DNA of 64,000 nt from Pseudomonas viciae (GCF_004786035.1 NZ_CP035088.1:3880001-3944000); one strand, 5' to 3'. Counted from the first letter of the stretch, positions 35,854 through 44,868 are shown. The notes: generated from the sequence alone by a model not told the origin. Made by a program: numbers and translations.

Positions 35854-36837
35854 ATGCGCGCCATGGTCCTGCACACGCCCGGCCAGCCCTTGCAACTGGA
35901 GGAACGTCCGCGACCGACGCCGGCCTCCGGGCAAATGCTGATCAAGGTGCAAGCCAGCGGTGTGTGCCGTACCGACCTGCACCTATTCGACGGAGAACTA
36001 CCGCAGGCCCGGTTGCCGCGGGTGCCGGGCCACGAGATTGTCGGTGAGGTGATCGCCGTTGGCGCGCAGGTGGCCGCGGACTGGATTGGCCGGCGGGTAG
36101 GCGTGCCCTGGCTGGGGTGGACGTGCGGGGTGTGTGAGTTCTGCCGCTCGGGTCGGGAGAACCTCTGCGACCAGGCGTTGTTCACCGGCTGCCAGCTGGA
36201 CGGCGGTTATGCCGATTACACCGTCGCCGATGCGCGGTTCTGCTTCCCCCTCCCCGACACGCTGGAGGCCGCCGAAGCGGCGCCCTTGCTGTGTGCCGGG
36301 CTGATCGGTTTCCGGGCCTTGCAGATGGCGCAAAACGCCCCTCACCTCGGTCTTTATGGTTTCGGCGCAGCTGCACACCTGGCGATCCAGGTCGCTGTGG
36401 GCCGGGGTCAGCAGGTCTATGCCTTCACTCGTCCCGGTGATGACAGCGGCCAGGACTATGCCCGTTCGCTGGGCGCCACCTGGGCCGGGCCATCGGATCA
36501 GGCGCCGCCACACTTGCTCGACGCCAGCCTGATATTCGCCCCCGTCGGCGCCCTGGTGCCGCTGGCCTTGCAAGCCACTGCCAAAGGCGGCTGCGTGGTG
36601 TGTGCCGGCATTCACATGAGCGACATCCCGGCCTTCCCCTATCGCCTGTTGTGGCAGGAGCGCAGCGTGCGCTCAGTGGCCAACCTGACTCGCGCGGACG
36701 GCGTGGCGTTTTTCGAGCAGATCCAGCGTACGCCTGTGCATTGCAACGTGACCTGCTACCCACTGGATCAAGCCAACCAAGCCCTGGAGCGCCTGAGGAG
36801 CGGCCAGGTCAACGGGGCCATCGTGCTCATCCCTTGA
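35854..36837 (+). CDS. Zinc-dependent alcohol dehydrogenase
   Basis: The 327-residue product is a medium-chain dehydrogenase. The catalytic zinc ligands are in GVCRTDLHLF and PGHEIVGEV. The four structural-zinc cysteines are in TCGVCEFCRSGRENLC. The NAD-binding segment is LGLYGFGAAAHLA. The AdhP-like family reduces aldehydes to alcohols in fermentation and oxidises alcohols in air. The ATG at 35854 follows AGGAGATTGCTC. It is divergent from xfp and shares the FNR-type box, so a fermentative role is likely. Its 3' end overlaps the convergent usp gene by 11 bases. Confidence 0.86.
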   Translation: MRAMVLHTPGQPLQLEERPRPTPASGQMLIKVQASGVCRTDLHLFDGELPQARLPRVPGHEIVGEVIAVGAQVAADWIGRRVGVPWLGWTCGVCEFCRSGRENLCDQALFTGCQLDGGYADYTVADARFCFPLPDTLEAAEAAPLLCAGLIGFRALQMAQNAPHLGLYGFGAAAHLAIQVAVGRGQQVYAFTRPGDDSGQDYARSLGATWAGPSDQAPPHLLDASLIFAPVGALVPLALQATAKGGCVVCAGIHMSDIPAFPYRLLWQERSVRSVANLTRADGVAFFEQIQRTPVHCNVTCYPLDQANQALERLRSGQVNGAIVLIP

Positions 36838-37720
36838 CCGCCAGCAGACTGCCCGGCACCGAATACAGGGCCCGCTCGGTCGTACTGCCAATCAAACGCT
36901 CAAGACCGGCGCGGTGCACGGTGCCCATCACCACCACGTCCGCCTCGAACGCCTCGAGGAATTCATGAATCACCGGCACGGGCAGGCCGATGACGAAGTG
37001 CCGGCGCTCGGCCGGCACCTCACAATGTTCGGCGAGGGTGATGAACGCTGCGTGCAACGATTCGCGCAAGGCGTCGGCAAAGTCCTCATCCCAGGCCCCG
37101 GCCAGTAACGCGGCTTCGCCATTGAAGGCCGGCGACAGGTCGCAGGCATACAGCAGGTGCAACGCAGCATCGCATTGCCGGGCCAAGGCAGCGGCCGTCT
37201 GGACGATGCGCTCGTTCAAGGCATTGGCCTCGGGATCCGAGGGGTCCACCGCAGCCACCACCCGACGCGGCAAGCCGTTTACTGCCTGGTTGACCAAATG
37301 CACGGGGACCGGGCAGTCGCGCAACAGATGACAATCCAGCGGCGTGGCGAAAACGCGCTTGAGCAAAGGTTCGAGGGTGACGTCCTTGATCAACAGGTCG
37401 GGCTGGAACTGTTCGACGTAGCGCAGAATGTCCAGCAACGGATGGATGGTCCAGACCACGTGTGTCGTCACCTCCAGCCCTTCCTCCTTGAGCAGCGAGG
37501 CCTCCTCCACCATCCAGCGACGATAACGGTGCAAATAGCGCTGGATCGTCGCCTGGTCGATTTTTTCACCCCACAAATGGGTACGCGGTGGCGGCTGAAC
37601 GAAGGCGCATAAATGCAGCTCGGCGCCACTGGCCCTGGCCAGGGCACAGGCCCGTCGCATCGCCGCGGAAGGATGCAGATCGGGTTCGACAATCAAGAGC
37701 AGGCGCTGGTATTGCCCCAT
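36827..37720 (-). CDS. Tandem universal stress protein (UspE-like), copy 2
   Basis: The 297-residue product has two Usp domains, with a first part RLLLIVEPDLHPSAAMRRAC and a last part VVMGTVHRAGLERLIGSTTERA in pieces. The second glycine of the ATP-binding loop (GTVH) is absent. GGAGG six bases before the ATG at 37720 supports that start over GTG 37723. A perfect FNR box lies 99 bases upstream. It overlaps the adh gene tail by 11 bases. Confidence 0.85.
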   Translation of the reverse strand: MGQYQRLLLIVEPDLHPSAAMRRACALARASGAELHLCAFVQPPPRTHLWGEKIDQATIQRYLHRYRRWMVEEASLLKEEGLEVTTHVVWTIHPLLDILRYVEQFQPDLLIKDVTLEPLLKRVFATPLDCHLLRDCPVPVHLVNQAVNGLPRRVVAAVDPSDPEANALNERIVQTAAALARQCDAALHLLYACDLSPAFNGEAALLAGAWDEDFADALRESLHAAFITLAEHCEVPAERRHFVIGLPVPVIHEFLEAFEADVVVMGTVHRAGLERLIGSTTERALYSVPGSLLAVKG

Positions 37721-37818
37721 CACACACCTCCATCGGGTTGTTCACCTCGAATCGGAAACCGCGCGCCGAAGCGTTGCGGCGTGATCTGCAGCGTGCGCCC
37801 ATCAACGCCCCAAACGGT

Positions 37819-37832
37819 TTGATCTGAATCAA
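37819..37832 (-). promoter_or_regulatory. Perfect FNR/Anr box upstream of usp copy 2
   Basis: TTGATCTGAATCAA is an exact match to TTGAT-N4-ATCAA and lies 99-112 bases before the leftward usp gene. It is 137 bases before the rightward acetyltransferase gene. Confidence 0.75.
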
Positions 37833-37865
37833 CTACGGGGCAATCGACAGCTGGGTACACGAGGA

Positions 37866-37879
37866 CTGATCCAGATCAG
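37866..37879 (+). promoter_or_regulatory. Degenerate FNR/Anr-like palindrome before the acetyltransferase gene
   Basis: CTGATCCAGATCAG is a perfect palindrome with two symmetric changes from TTGAT-N4-ATCAA. It lies 90-103 bases before the GNAT gene ATG, the same spacing as at the other island genes. Confidence 0.45.
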
Positions 37880-37968
37880 AATCAATCGCCGCCGCGGGCG
37901 TAGAACAATACCGAATGCGTAGCTTTTTTTGCCGCACCGCAGGTTCACATCCGAAGGAGGATCACATC

Positions 37969-38532
37969 ATGCTCACAGTCAAAGACCACAACGAACGCGC
38001 CGCCGCCCTGTATGCCAGCATCAGTGGCAAGCACTGGATCCAGGCCCTTAAAGACGGCCGGCACGTGTTGATCAGGCCGCTGCGCGATGAAGACCGCCAG
38101 CGCGAATATGACTTCATCAAGCGCCTGTCACCGGAGTCCCGGCACATGCGTTTCCTGGCGCAAATCAATGAGCCAGGCACGGCCATGCTCGATCAATTGA
38201 TGGATATCGATTGCAAGACACGCATGGCCTACATCGCCCTGGTCCATGACAACGGCCAGTTGATCGAGATCGGCGTCAGCCGCTATTGCGCGACCGGCGA
38301 ACATGAATGCGAGTGTGCCGTGACCGTCGCCGATTCCTGGCAGCACCTGGGGCTGGGGACGTTGTTGATGGAGCATTTGATCGAGACCGCGCGCAAAAAC
38401 GGTTATCGCCAGATGTATTCCGTCGACGCCGCCAGCAACGCCCCCATGCGGGACCTGGCCCATAGCCTGGGGTTTGAAACCCGTTCCGACCCCGACGACA
38501 CCCGGCAGGTCATCCACCGTCTCTATCTCTAG
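37969..38532 (+). CDS. GNAT-family acetyltransferase
   Basis: The 187-residue product has the GNAT fold: HVLIRPLRDEDRQREYDFI at the start, ECAVTVADSWQHLGLGTLLMEHL with the Q/R-x-x-G-x-G/A acetyl-CoA loop (QHLGLG), and a final NAPMRDLAHSLGF. The segment LSPESRHMRFL is typical of the acetyltransferase domain found in Pat/AcuA-like protein lysine acetyltransferases. It may therefore modify a metabolic enzyme; this is inference. AGGAGG precedes the ATG at 37969. Confidence 0.84.
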   Translation: MLTVKDHNERAAALYASISGKHWIQALKDGRHVLIRPLRDEDRQREYDFIKRLSPESRHMRFLAQINEPGTAMLDQLMDIDCKTRMAYIALVHDNGQLIEIGVSRYCATGEHECECAVTVADSWQHLGLGTLLMEHLIETARKNGYRQMYSVDAASNAPMRDLAHSLGFETRSDPDDTRQVIHRLYL

Positions 38533-38543
38533 TCACAACACTG

Positions 38544-38572
38544 GCGCGGGGCCACGCATCGAGGCCCCGCGC
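38544..38572. terminator. Bidirectional terminator-like hairpin
   Basis: GCGCGGGGCC and GGCCCCGCGC form a perfect 10-base stem with a 9-base loop between the convergent GNAT and usp genes. There is no long T-run on either side. Confidence 0.6.
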
Positions 38573-38585
38573 GGAGTTGATCCCC

Positions 38586-39497
38586 TCACTCCTGCGGCTT
38601 GATTGCCAACACGCTGCAGGGGGCCCGTTGCAAGATGAGTTCGGCGGTGGTGCCCAAACGCCGGTCCAGGCCACGATGCCCGGTGGTGCCCATGACAATG
38701 ACGTCGACCTGGTGATCGGCGGCGAACGTGCAGATGCTGTTCAATGGCGTGCCTTCAATGAAATGACGCTGCTGCGGCTCGACCCCATGGCGCTCGGCCA
38801 GGGACTCGAAGACCTCGTGCTGCGCCCGGCCCAGTGCTTCGTAGAGTCCCGTGGCCAGGGGTAGCGCGCCGATGCCCATGTCCGAGGCGTACACCGCCGT
38901 CCAATCGAAAGCGTGCAGCAACTCCACTTGGGCGTTGCACTGTTCAGCCAGTTTCACGGCGGCGTTGACGATCTGGTCGTTGAACACCAGGTCCTGGTCT
39001 TCACTGCGCAGCACATCGACAATCGCCAGGATCCGCCGAGGCCGGGGGTGACGGGCGTCCGTGACCAGGTGTACCGGCACCGGACAGTCACGCAGCAAGC
39101 GCCAGTCCAGTGGCGTGAAGAAAATTCGCTTCATCGCCGGTTCCGGCTCGGCGTCCTTGATGATCAGTGCCAATGGCATCTCTTTGACGTATTGCTGCAA
39201 AGCTTGATAGGGATCTTTGCCCCAAACCACTTCACAGCTCACCTCGACCCCGTGTCGGCGCGCCAGCTCAGCCTGTTGCCACAGCCAGTGCCGATGCGTC
39301 TCCAGGTAGCCCTCGCGCGCTTGTTTGACCTGCTCCGGGGCGAAAAGACCGGCCACCGAGAGCAAATCCAGGTAATCGATCGCGACGATGTGCAGGGGCA
39401 AATCCAGGGCCAGAGCCAGTTCGGTGGCGCGGTCGAACGCTGGCGTACGGATCATGGCGTCAGGCGCCAATAACAACAAACGTTGAGTCTGGGACAT
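38586..39497 (-). CDS. Tandem universal stress protein (UspE-like), copy 3
   Basis: The 303-residue product has two Usp domains and ends with VIVMGTTGHRGLDRRLGTTAE. This copy keeps the complete G-x-x-G-9x-G-[ST] ATP-binding loop, unlike the other three copies. The ATG at 39497 is the natural start; the longer frame to 39563 runs into the promoter that holds an FNR box. It is convergent with the acetyltransferase gene. Confidence 0.85.
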   Translation of the reverse strand: MSQTQRLLLLAPDAMIRTPAFDRATELALALDLPLHIVAIDYLDLLSVAGLFAPEQVKQAREGYLETHRHWLWQQAELARRHGVEVSCEVVWGKDPYQALQQYVKEMPLALIIKDAEPEPAMKRIFFTPLDWRLLRDCPVPVHLVTDARHPRPRRILAIVDVLRSEDQDLVFNDQIVNAAVKLAEQCNAQVELLHAFDWTAVYASDMGIGALPLATGLYEALGRAQHEVFESLAERHGVEPQQRHFIEGTPLNSICTFAADHQVDVIVMGTTGHRGLDRRLGTTAELILQRAPCSVLAIKPQE

Positions 39498-39572
39498 GGA
39501 ACACCTCGGCACGTGGCGGCTGCCACTTAAAGGATTGAGGGTTCCAGAATGGACGCATGCCAAGCGCAGGAC

Positions 39573-39586
39573 TTGATCTTCATCAA
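39573..39586 (-). promoter_or_regulatory. Perfect FNR/Anr box upstream of usp copy 3
   Basis: TTGATCTTCATCAA is an exact consensus match lying 76-89 bases before the usp start and 17 bases after the end of the mgtC-like gene. Confidence 0.75.
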
Positions 39587-39603
39587 ACTGCCATCACTCA
39601 GGC

Positions 39604-40794
39604 TCACGGACTCGGGAGTAGTAGCCCGGCCCACATCGCCAGCGTCACCAGCACCTGACCTGGGATCACATACCCGGCGAAACCGCGCCCACCGCTGAGC
39701 CAGGCCACCACGCATTTGCTCAGGGAGTTGCTGCTCAGCGCCATCAAGACCGGCACGGCGACGACATCGAAGGGCATCAACCCGGCCTTCGCCAAAGAAG
39801 CAATGGAGGCTGTCGAGGCATGGGCGTCGACCAGTCCGCTGAAAATCGCAGTCACGGTCACACCGGTCTGCCCGAATTGCTCAAGCATCGCCGATGACAG
39901 GAGCGTGATACCGCTCATCACCAGAACGACCGTCAATGCCAGTTTGAGGCTGAAGGCCCCGCCGTGCTTGATAGGCTCATCGGCCCGAACCCTGGGGCGG
40001 GGAAACATCAGCAGGCCAGCGTAGAGCAACGTCATCAGCAGCCCGCACAGCAGCGGCCCCCACATCCAACGCAACAGAGCGGGCTCCACCGCAAAGAGGA
40101 TCAACCCCATTTGAACCACCGTCGCCAGGTTGGACAATACGGCGGCGGCACTCAGCACCTTGAGATTGAGCGGCTCTTTCGCGGCGATATTACCCATGGT
40201 CGCGACGGTCGCCGTGGCCGAGGCGAACCCCGAGGCAATCGCGCTGAGGGCGTAACCGTAACGGGTGCCAAGGGTGCGGACTGCGACATGCCCCAGCGCC
40301 CCCACCGCCATCAGCATGACTGTCAGGGTGCAAAGGGTGCGCGGATTGATTGCATTGTAGGGTCCGAGGAAACGATCCGGCGCCAGCGGTAGCACCACCA
40401 GGGCAGCAATCAACAGCAACAGGCCATCACGCAGTTCGGCAGCGGTCAGTTGGTTGCGGGCGAAGTGGTGCAGCGTCTGCCGACTGGCGAGCAGCCCGGC
40501 TATGACCACACCAATCGCGATCGCCAGGGCCGGCGCGCTCACACATAACGCCCCCAAGGCCAGCACCGCGAACACAGTCACCTCGCTGGTGATGCCGGGG
40601 TCTTTGTCGAGGTTTTTCCAGTACGCCATCGTGACCACTGCCCCCAGCGCAAGCGCGACGAACCCAAGCAACAACGGGCCGCCGGCCCGGACCGTGACAT
40701 AACCCAGCAAAGACGTAATGGCAAAGGTGCGCAGGCCAGCAAAGTCGCGTCTATCGCCCTCGCCTTTACGCCGCTCGCGCTCCAGCCCCACCAA
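39604..40794 (-). CDS. MgtC/SapB and DUF4010 membrane protein
   Basis: The 396-residue reading has about ten to eleven membrane segments and two parts. The N-terminal MgtC-like half has VGLERERRK and LRTFAITSLLGY. The DUF4010 half has SAIASGFASATATVATMGNIA and FSGLVDAHASTASIASLA. The first in-frame ATG/GTG/TTG is the TTG at 40794, which would cut the first membrane helix. The frame stays open and coding-like upstream to about 40890 (SETLGFANAAAALGIGLLVGLE in pieces). A CTG at 40890 or another rare start is therefore possible. The function is unknown; MgtC-like proteins are linked to Mg or acid stress. Confidence 0.75.
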   Translation of the reverse strand: MVGLERERRKGEGDRRDFAGLRTFAITSLLGYVTVRAGGPLLLGFVALALGAVVTMAYWKNLDKDPGITSEVTVFAVLALGALCVSAPALAIAIGVVIAGLLASRQTLHHFARNQLTAAELRDGLLLLIAALVVLPLAPDRFLGPYNAINPRTLCTLTVMLMAVGALGHVAVRTLGTRYGYALSAIASGFASATATVATMGNIAAKEPLNLKVLSAAAVLSNLATVVQMGLILFAVEPALLRWMWGPLLCGLLMTLLYAGLLMFPRPRVRADEPIKHGGAFSLKLALTVVLVMSGITLLSSAMLEQFGQTGVTVTAIFSGLVDAHASTASIASLAKAGLMPFDVVAVPVLMALSSNSLSKCVVAWLSGGRGFAGYVIPGQVLVTLAMWAGLLLPSP

Positions 40795-40928
40795 CAGGCC
40801 GATTCCCAGCGCAGCGGCAGCATTGGCAAAGCCCAGGGTTTCGCTTATGGGGGCGTCGATGGCGATTACTCCAACGGTATCTATATCCAGGGGGAACCCG
40901 AGCCTGCCCGGCTTTTGCCCTGGGGAGA

Positions 40929-40942
40929 GTGATCATGATCAA
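40929..40942 (-). promoter_or_regulatory. FNR/Anr-like box near the mgtC-like gene
   Basis: GTGATCATGATCAA has one mismatch to the consensus. The block GATCATGATCAAAC recurs at 41030-41043 on the other side of the perfect box at 40998, so the divergent promoter contains three related elements. Confidence 0.5.
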
Positions 40943-40997
40943 ACATAGCGCTATTGCTCGAGCGCTGCAGGACGCGATACCACGTTTTCGGCCAGGT

Positions 40998-41011
40998 TTG
41001 ATGTAAATCAA
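40998..41011 (+). promoter_or_regulatory. Perfect FNR/Anr box upstream of usp copy 4
   Basis: TTGATGTAAATCAA is an exact consensus match lying 96-109 bases before the ATG of the rightward usp gene, in the region divergent to the mgtC-like gene. Confidence 0.75.
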
Positions 41012-41106
41012 ACCGCCGGATCTACGGACGATCATGATCAAACCCAGACGCCACGCCGTGCGAAGGGTCGCCCGGTGCCAATACGTCCGTACCCGGGAGG
41101 TTTGTC

Positions 41107-42039
41107 ATGTCTACGCAATCGCGCTTGATGCTGGTCGTCTCACCGCTGATGGAACACAACCCGGCGTTCGACCGGGCAGCCGCCCTGGCCAAGGCCGAAG
41201 GCGCCGCCCTGCATATCGTCGCGTTCGACTACCTGGAGGGCCTGGCCACCGCCGGCCTGGTCAATGAGCAGGCGCTGGAACAGATGCGCCTGGGCTACAT
41301 TGAACGCCATCGGCAATGGCTGGAGGAGCAGGCCCGGCCGCTGCGCAAGCTCGGCATCGAAGTCACGACAGAAGTGACGTGGGTCGAGCGTCCATTGCAG
41401 GAGATCCTGATTCACCTCAAGGAGCAGCCGATGGATGCGCTGATCAAGACGGTGGACCCTGAGTCCTGGTTCTCACGCCTGATGTTCACTCCGCTGGACG
41501 TGCACCTTCTGCGCGAATGCGCAGTCCCGCTGCACTTCGTCAATAAGGTCACCCATCCCCGCCCGCGCAAGATTCTGGCGGCCATCGACCCGTTTCATCG
41601 CGACGGGCGCTACGAAGGTCTCAATGACCGGGTCTTGAGCGAAGCCAACAAACTGGCGGTCAGCTGCGACGCAACGCTGGAAGTCATCTACGCTTACGAC
41701 CTGTCCTCCATCACCGCCGCCGAATACGGCTTCGGCAATGGCTCGACATTCTTCTCCTCAACCCTGGCCCGTCAGCTCTACGAGTCCCAGGGCGCAGCCT
41801 TCGACGCCCTGGCAGAACGCAACGGCATCGCCCCGGAACAACGGCGCATGATCATGGGCGAGCCGGCCAAGGTGCTGACCAGTTACGCGGCCGCCCATGA
41901 TATTGACGTCATCGTCATGGGCCGAGTGCGCTATGGAGGCTTGGACAAGCTGATCGGCAGCACCGTGGAGGGGTTGTTGTACAAGATGCCCTGCAGCTTG
42001 TGGGTGATTGCGCCGCAACAGGTCGGCTCAAGCGTGTAA
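41107..42039 (+). CDS. Tandem universal stress protein (UspE-like), copy 4
   Basis: The 310-residue product has two Usp domains; the last ends VIVMGRVRYGGLDKLIGSTVE, where the second glycine of the ATP loop is replaced (GRVR). GGAGGTTTGTC precedes the ATG. The P-type ATPase gene begins 32 bases after the stop and is probably co-transcribed. A perfect FNR box lies upstream. Confidence 0.85.
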   Translation: MSTQSRLMLVVSPLMEHNPAFDRAAALAKAEGAALHIVAFDYLEGLATAGLVNEQALEQMRLGYIERHRQWLEEQARPLRKLGIEVTTEVTWVERPLQEILIHLKEQPMDALIKTVDPESWFSRLMFTPLDVHLLRECAVPLHFVNKVTHPRPRKILAAIDPFHRDGRYEGLNDRVLSEANKLAVSCDATLEVIYAYDLSSITAAEYGFGNGSTFFSSTLARQLYESQGAAFDALAERNGIAPEQRRMIMGEPAKVLTSYAAAHDIDVIVMGRVRYGGLDKLIGSTVEGLLYKMPCSLWVIAPQQVGSSV

Positions 42040-42071
42040 AGCAACCGCCACACGCAAAGGAACATGCCTTG

Positions 42072-44840
42072 ATGAATAGACCAAGCAACGCATCGCAGGA
42101 GCAACATCCGATTCCCACAGATGCCTTGGCTTGGTACACGTTACCTGCGGAGCAGGTGCTGAACCTGCTTGAGGTCAATGAGCAAGCCGGGCTGAGCGCG
42201 GCGCAAGTGCAAGCCCGGCTTGAGCGCACGGGCTTCAATCGTCTGCCCGAATCAGCTCGGCGGCCAGCGTGGCTGCGATTCTTGCTGCAGTTCCACAACA
42301 TTCTGATTTATGTACTCCTGGCGTCTGCCGCGCTGACGGCGATGTTGCAGCACCTGTGGGACACCGTGGTCATTGTGGCGGTAGTGCTTGCCAATGCAGT
42401 TATCGGCTACGTCCAGGAAGGCAAGGCAGAACAAGCCATGGACGCCATCCGGCAGATGCTGGCGCCGTGCGCGGCAGTGATCAGGGCCGGCCAACGCCTG
42501 GGTGTCGCGGGTGAGGTGCTGGTTCCGGGCGATATCGTTTTGCTGGAGGCCGGTGACAAGGTCCCCGCCGATCTTCGCCTGCTGCACGCCAACAGGTTGC
42601 AGATCCAGGAAGCCATTCTGACCGGCGAATCCGCCCCCGTGGAAAAACACACCCAACCGGTGCGACTGGCGGCGCCCCTGGGCGATCGTGCCTGCATGGC
42701 CTTCAGCGGCACCCTGGTGACCTGCGGACAAGCGACAGGGGTCGTTGTGGCGACCGGCACATCAGCCGAAATCGGCCGCATCAGCAACCTGCTGTCGGGC
42801 GTCGAAACACTGACGACGCCCCTGGTGCAGCAAATGAACGTTTTCGCACGCTGGCTGACGCTATTGATTCTGTCCGTCGCGGGGTTGCTGCTCATTTACG
42901 GTCACTTTGTCAGGCATTACCCATTCACCGAGATATTCATGGTCGTGGTGGGGCTGTCGGTCGCGGCCATACCTGAAGGGTTGCCCGCGGTGCTCACCAT
43001 CAGCCTGGCGGTCGGGGTTCGGGCGATGGCCCGTCGCAACGCCATCGTGCGGCGCCTGCCTGCCATCGAGACGCTGGGTTCGATATCCGTCATCTGCACG
43101 GACAAGACCGGCACCCTCACCCGCAACGAAATGATGGTGGCGTCGGTTGTCATCAGTGATCTTACTTTCACAGTCGATGGTGCGGGATATCAGCCCACGG
43201 GCAACATGAACCTTGCCGATCAGTTGATCGATACAGCCAATCACCCGACATTGGCGCAACTGGGGCGCGCGGCCAGTCTCTGTAATGACGCCATGTTGAG
43301 GCAGCATGAACAGGCATGGAAAGTCGAAGGGGATCCGATGGAGGGCGCATTGCTGGTGTTTTCGGCAAAGGCCGGCATCAATAGCGAAGAAGAACGCGGT
43401 ACGTGGGCTCGCACCGATGCCATTCCGTTTGACGCCAAACACCGATTCATGGCGACTCTGCATCACAACCATGACCGACAAGCCTCTATTTATGTCAAAG
43501 GCGCGCCTGAGCAGATTCTCGCCATGTGTACACAGCAGCGTGGCAGTGCTGGAGCGGCCGAGCGGCTTGACGCCGATTACTGGCACCAACAAGCCAATAC
43601 CATCGCCAGCAAAGGCCAGCGGGTCTTGGCGTTTGCAATCAGGTCAGTGCCGCCCGAACACACCGTATTGCAGTTGGCTGATGTGCAAGGGACGCTGACC
43701 TTGCTTGGCCTGGTGGGCATGATCGACCCGCCTCGTCCAGAAACGATACAGGCCATTGAGCAATGCCAGGCGGCCGGTATCGCCGTTAAAATGATCACGG
43801 GGGATCACTCCGGTACCGCCCGCGCCATCGGCTATCAGATTGGCTTGCAAAACCCTGACAGGGTCCTGACCGGCCTCGATCTGGACGCCATGAACGATGG
43901 CGTACTGAAAGAAGCGTTAAAGGAGGTGAACATCTTCGCCCGCACCAGCCCTGAACATAAGCTCAGGTTGGTGACGTTGTTGCAATCGAACGGCATGACC
44001 GTGGCAATGACCGGCGATGGCGTCAACGACGCACCCGCGCTCAAGCGCGCAGACGCCGGCATCGCCATGGGAGGCAAAGGCAGTGAAGCGGCGAAAGAGG
44101 CTGCGGACCTGGTGCTGGCCGATGACAACTTCGCCTCCATCGTGGCTGCGGTACGTGAGGGACGGACGGTCTATGACAACATCAAGAAAGTGTTGAGTTG
44201 GACGTTACCGACCAATGCCGGCGAGACAATGACCATCATCGTCGCGCTGCTGTTTGGCTTTACGCTGCCAGTCACGGCCATACAGATTTTGTGGATCAAT
44301 CTGATCACCGCAGTAACACTCGGAATCGCCCTGGCGTTCGAGCCGACCGAGGAGCACAGCATGCGCAGGCCTCCGCGCGCCAGGCATGAGCCTTTGATCA
44401 GCGGCGCCCTGGTCTGGCACATGGTGCTGGTTTCCATCCTTTTCCTGTGCGGCGTCAACGGTATTTTTTCGTACGCGCTCGACCGTGGTTATTCAGTGGA
44501 GTTGGCCCGTACCCTTGCGGTCAATACGTTGGTCGTGATGGAAATATTCCACTTGTTCTTCATACGCAATCTGTACGGCACCTCTTTCACGTGGAAGGCC
44601 ATTCGAGGCACGAAGGTGGTGTGGCTGACCATCGCAGTGGTGACCGTCGCTCAATTCGCCATTACGTACGTGCCAACATTGCAAAAGGTCTTTGCCACCG
44701 AGGCCGTCTCATTCATGGATGGACTCCTGATCATAGGGATTGGCATGGCCTTCTTTGCCCTCATCGAGATTGAGAAACAGATTCGCCTACGCCTGACCGA
44801 GCCCGGGATTGAGGCGCCTTCAGCAGGGCCAACCGTGTAG
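42072..44840 (+). CDS. P2-type cation-transporting ATPase
   Basis: The 922-residue protein is a P-type ATPase. It has an N-terminal cation-ATPase domain (WYTLPAEQVL..GLSAAQVQARLERTGFN), actuator motif LTGESAPVEK, membrane motif VAAIPEGLPAVLTI, phosphorylation site CTDKTGTLTRNE (D344) and the hinge MTGDGVNDAPALKRADAGIAMG. The PEGL form is typical of P2 (Ca2+ or Na+/K+-like) pumps. It should export a cation such as Ca2+ or Na+ at the cost of ATP. It follows usp copy 4 by 32 bases, so it is probably in the same FNR-type regulon. Substrate not determined. Confidence 0.88.
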   Translation: MNRPSNASQEQHPIPTDALAWYTLPAEQVLNLLEVNEQAGLSAAQVQARLERTGFNRLPESARRPAWLRFLLQFHNILIYVLLASAALTAMLQHLWDTVVIVAVVLANAVIGYVQEGKAEQAMDAIRQMLAPCAAVIRAGQRLGVAGEVLVPGDIVLLEAGDKVPADLRLLHANRLQIQEAILTGESAPVEKHTQPVRLAAPLGDRACMAFSGTLVTCGQATGVVVATGTSAEIGRISNLLSGVETLTTPLVQQMNVFARWLTLLILSVAGLLLIYGHFVRHYPFTEIFMVVVGLSVAAIPEGLPAVLTISLAVGVRAMARRNAIVRRLPAIETLGSISVICTDKTGTLTRNEMMVASVVISDLTFTVDGAGYQPTGNMNLADQLIDTANHPTLAQLGRAASLCNDAMLRQHEQAWKVEGDPMEGALLVFSAKAGINSEEERGTWARTDAIPFDAKHRFMATLHHNHDRQASIYVKGAPEQILAMCTQQRGSAGAAERLDADYWHQQANTIASKGQRVLAFAIRSVPPEHTVLQLADVQGTLTLLGLVGMIDPPRPETIQAIEQCQAAGIAVKMITGDHSGTARAIGYQIGLQNPDRVLTGLDLDAMNDGVLKEALKEVNIFARTSPEHKLRLVTLLQSNGMTVAMTGDGVNDAPALKRADAGIAMGGKGSEAAKEAADLVLADDNFASIVAAVREGRTVYDNIKKVLSWTLPTNAGETMTIIVALLFGFTLPVTAIQILWINLITAVTLGIALAFEPTEEHSMRRPPRARHEPLISGALVWHMVLVSILFLCGVNGIFSYALDRGYSVELARTLAVNTLVVMEIFHLFFIRNLYGTSFTWKAIRGTKVVWLTIAVVTVAQFAITYVPTLQKVFATEAVSFMDGLLIIGIGMAFFALIEIEKQIRLRLTEPGIEAPSAGPTV

Positions 44841-44868
44841 AGGTCACCCGACGCTGATACGCCAGCGA

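Noticed and set aside
37915..37968. Upstream start for the acetyltransferase gene
   Set aside because: The extra residues are not part of the GNAT fold and AGGAGG is correctly spaced only for the ATG at 37969.
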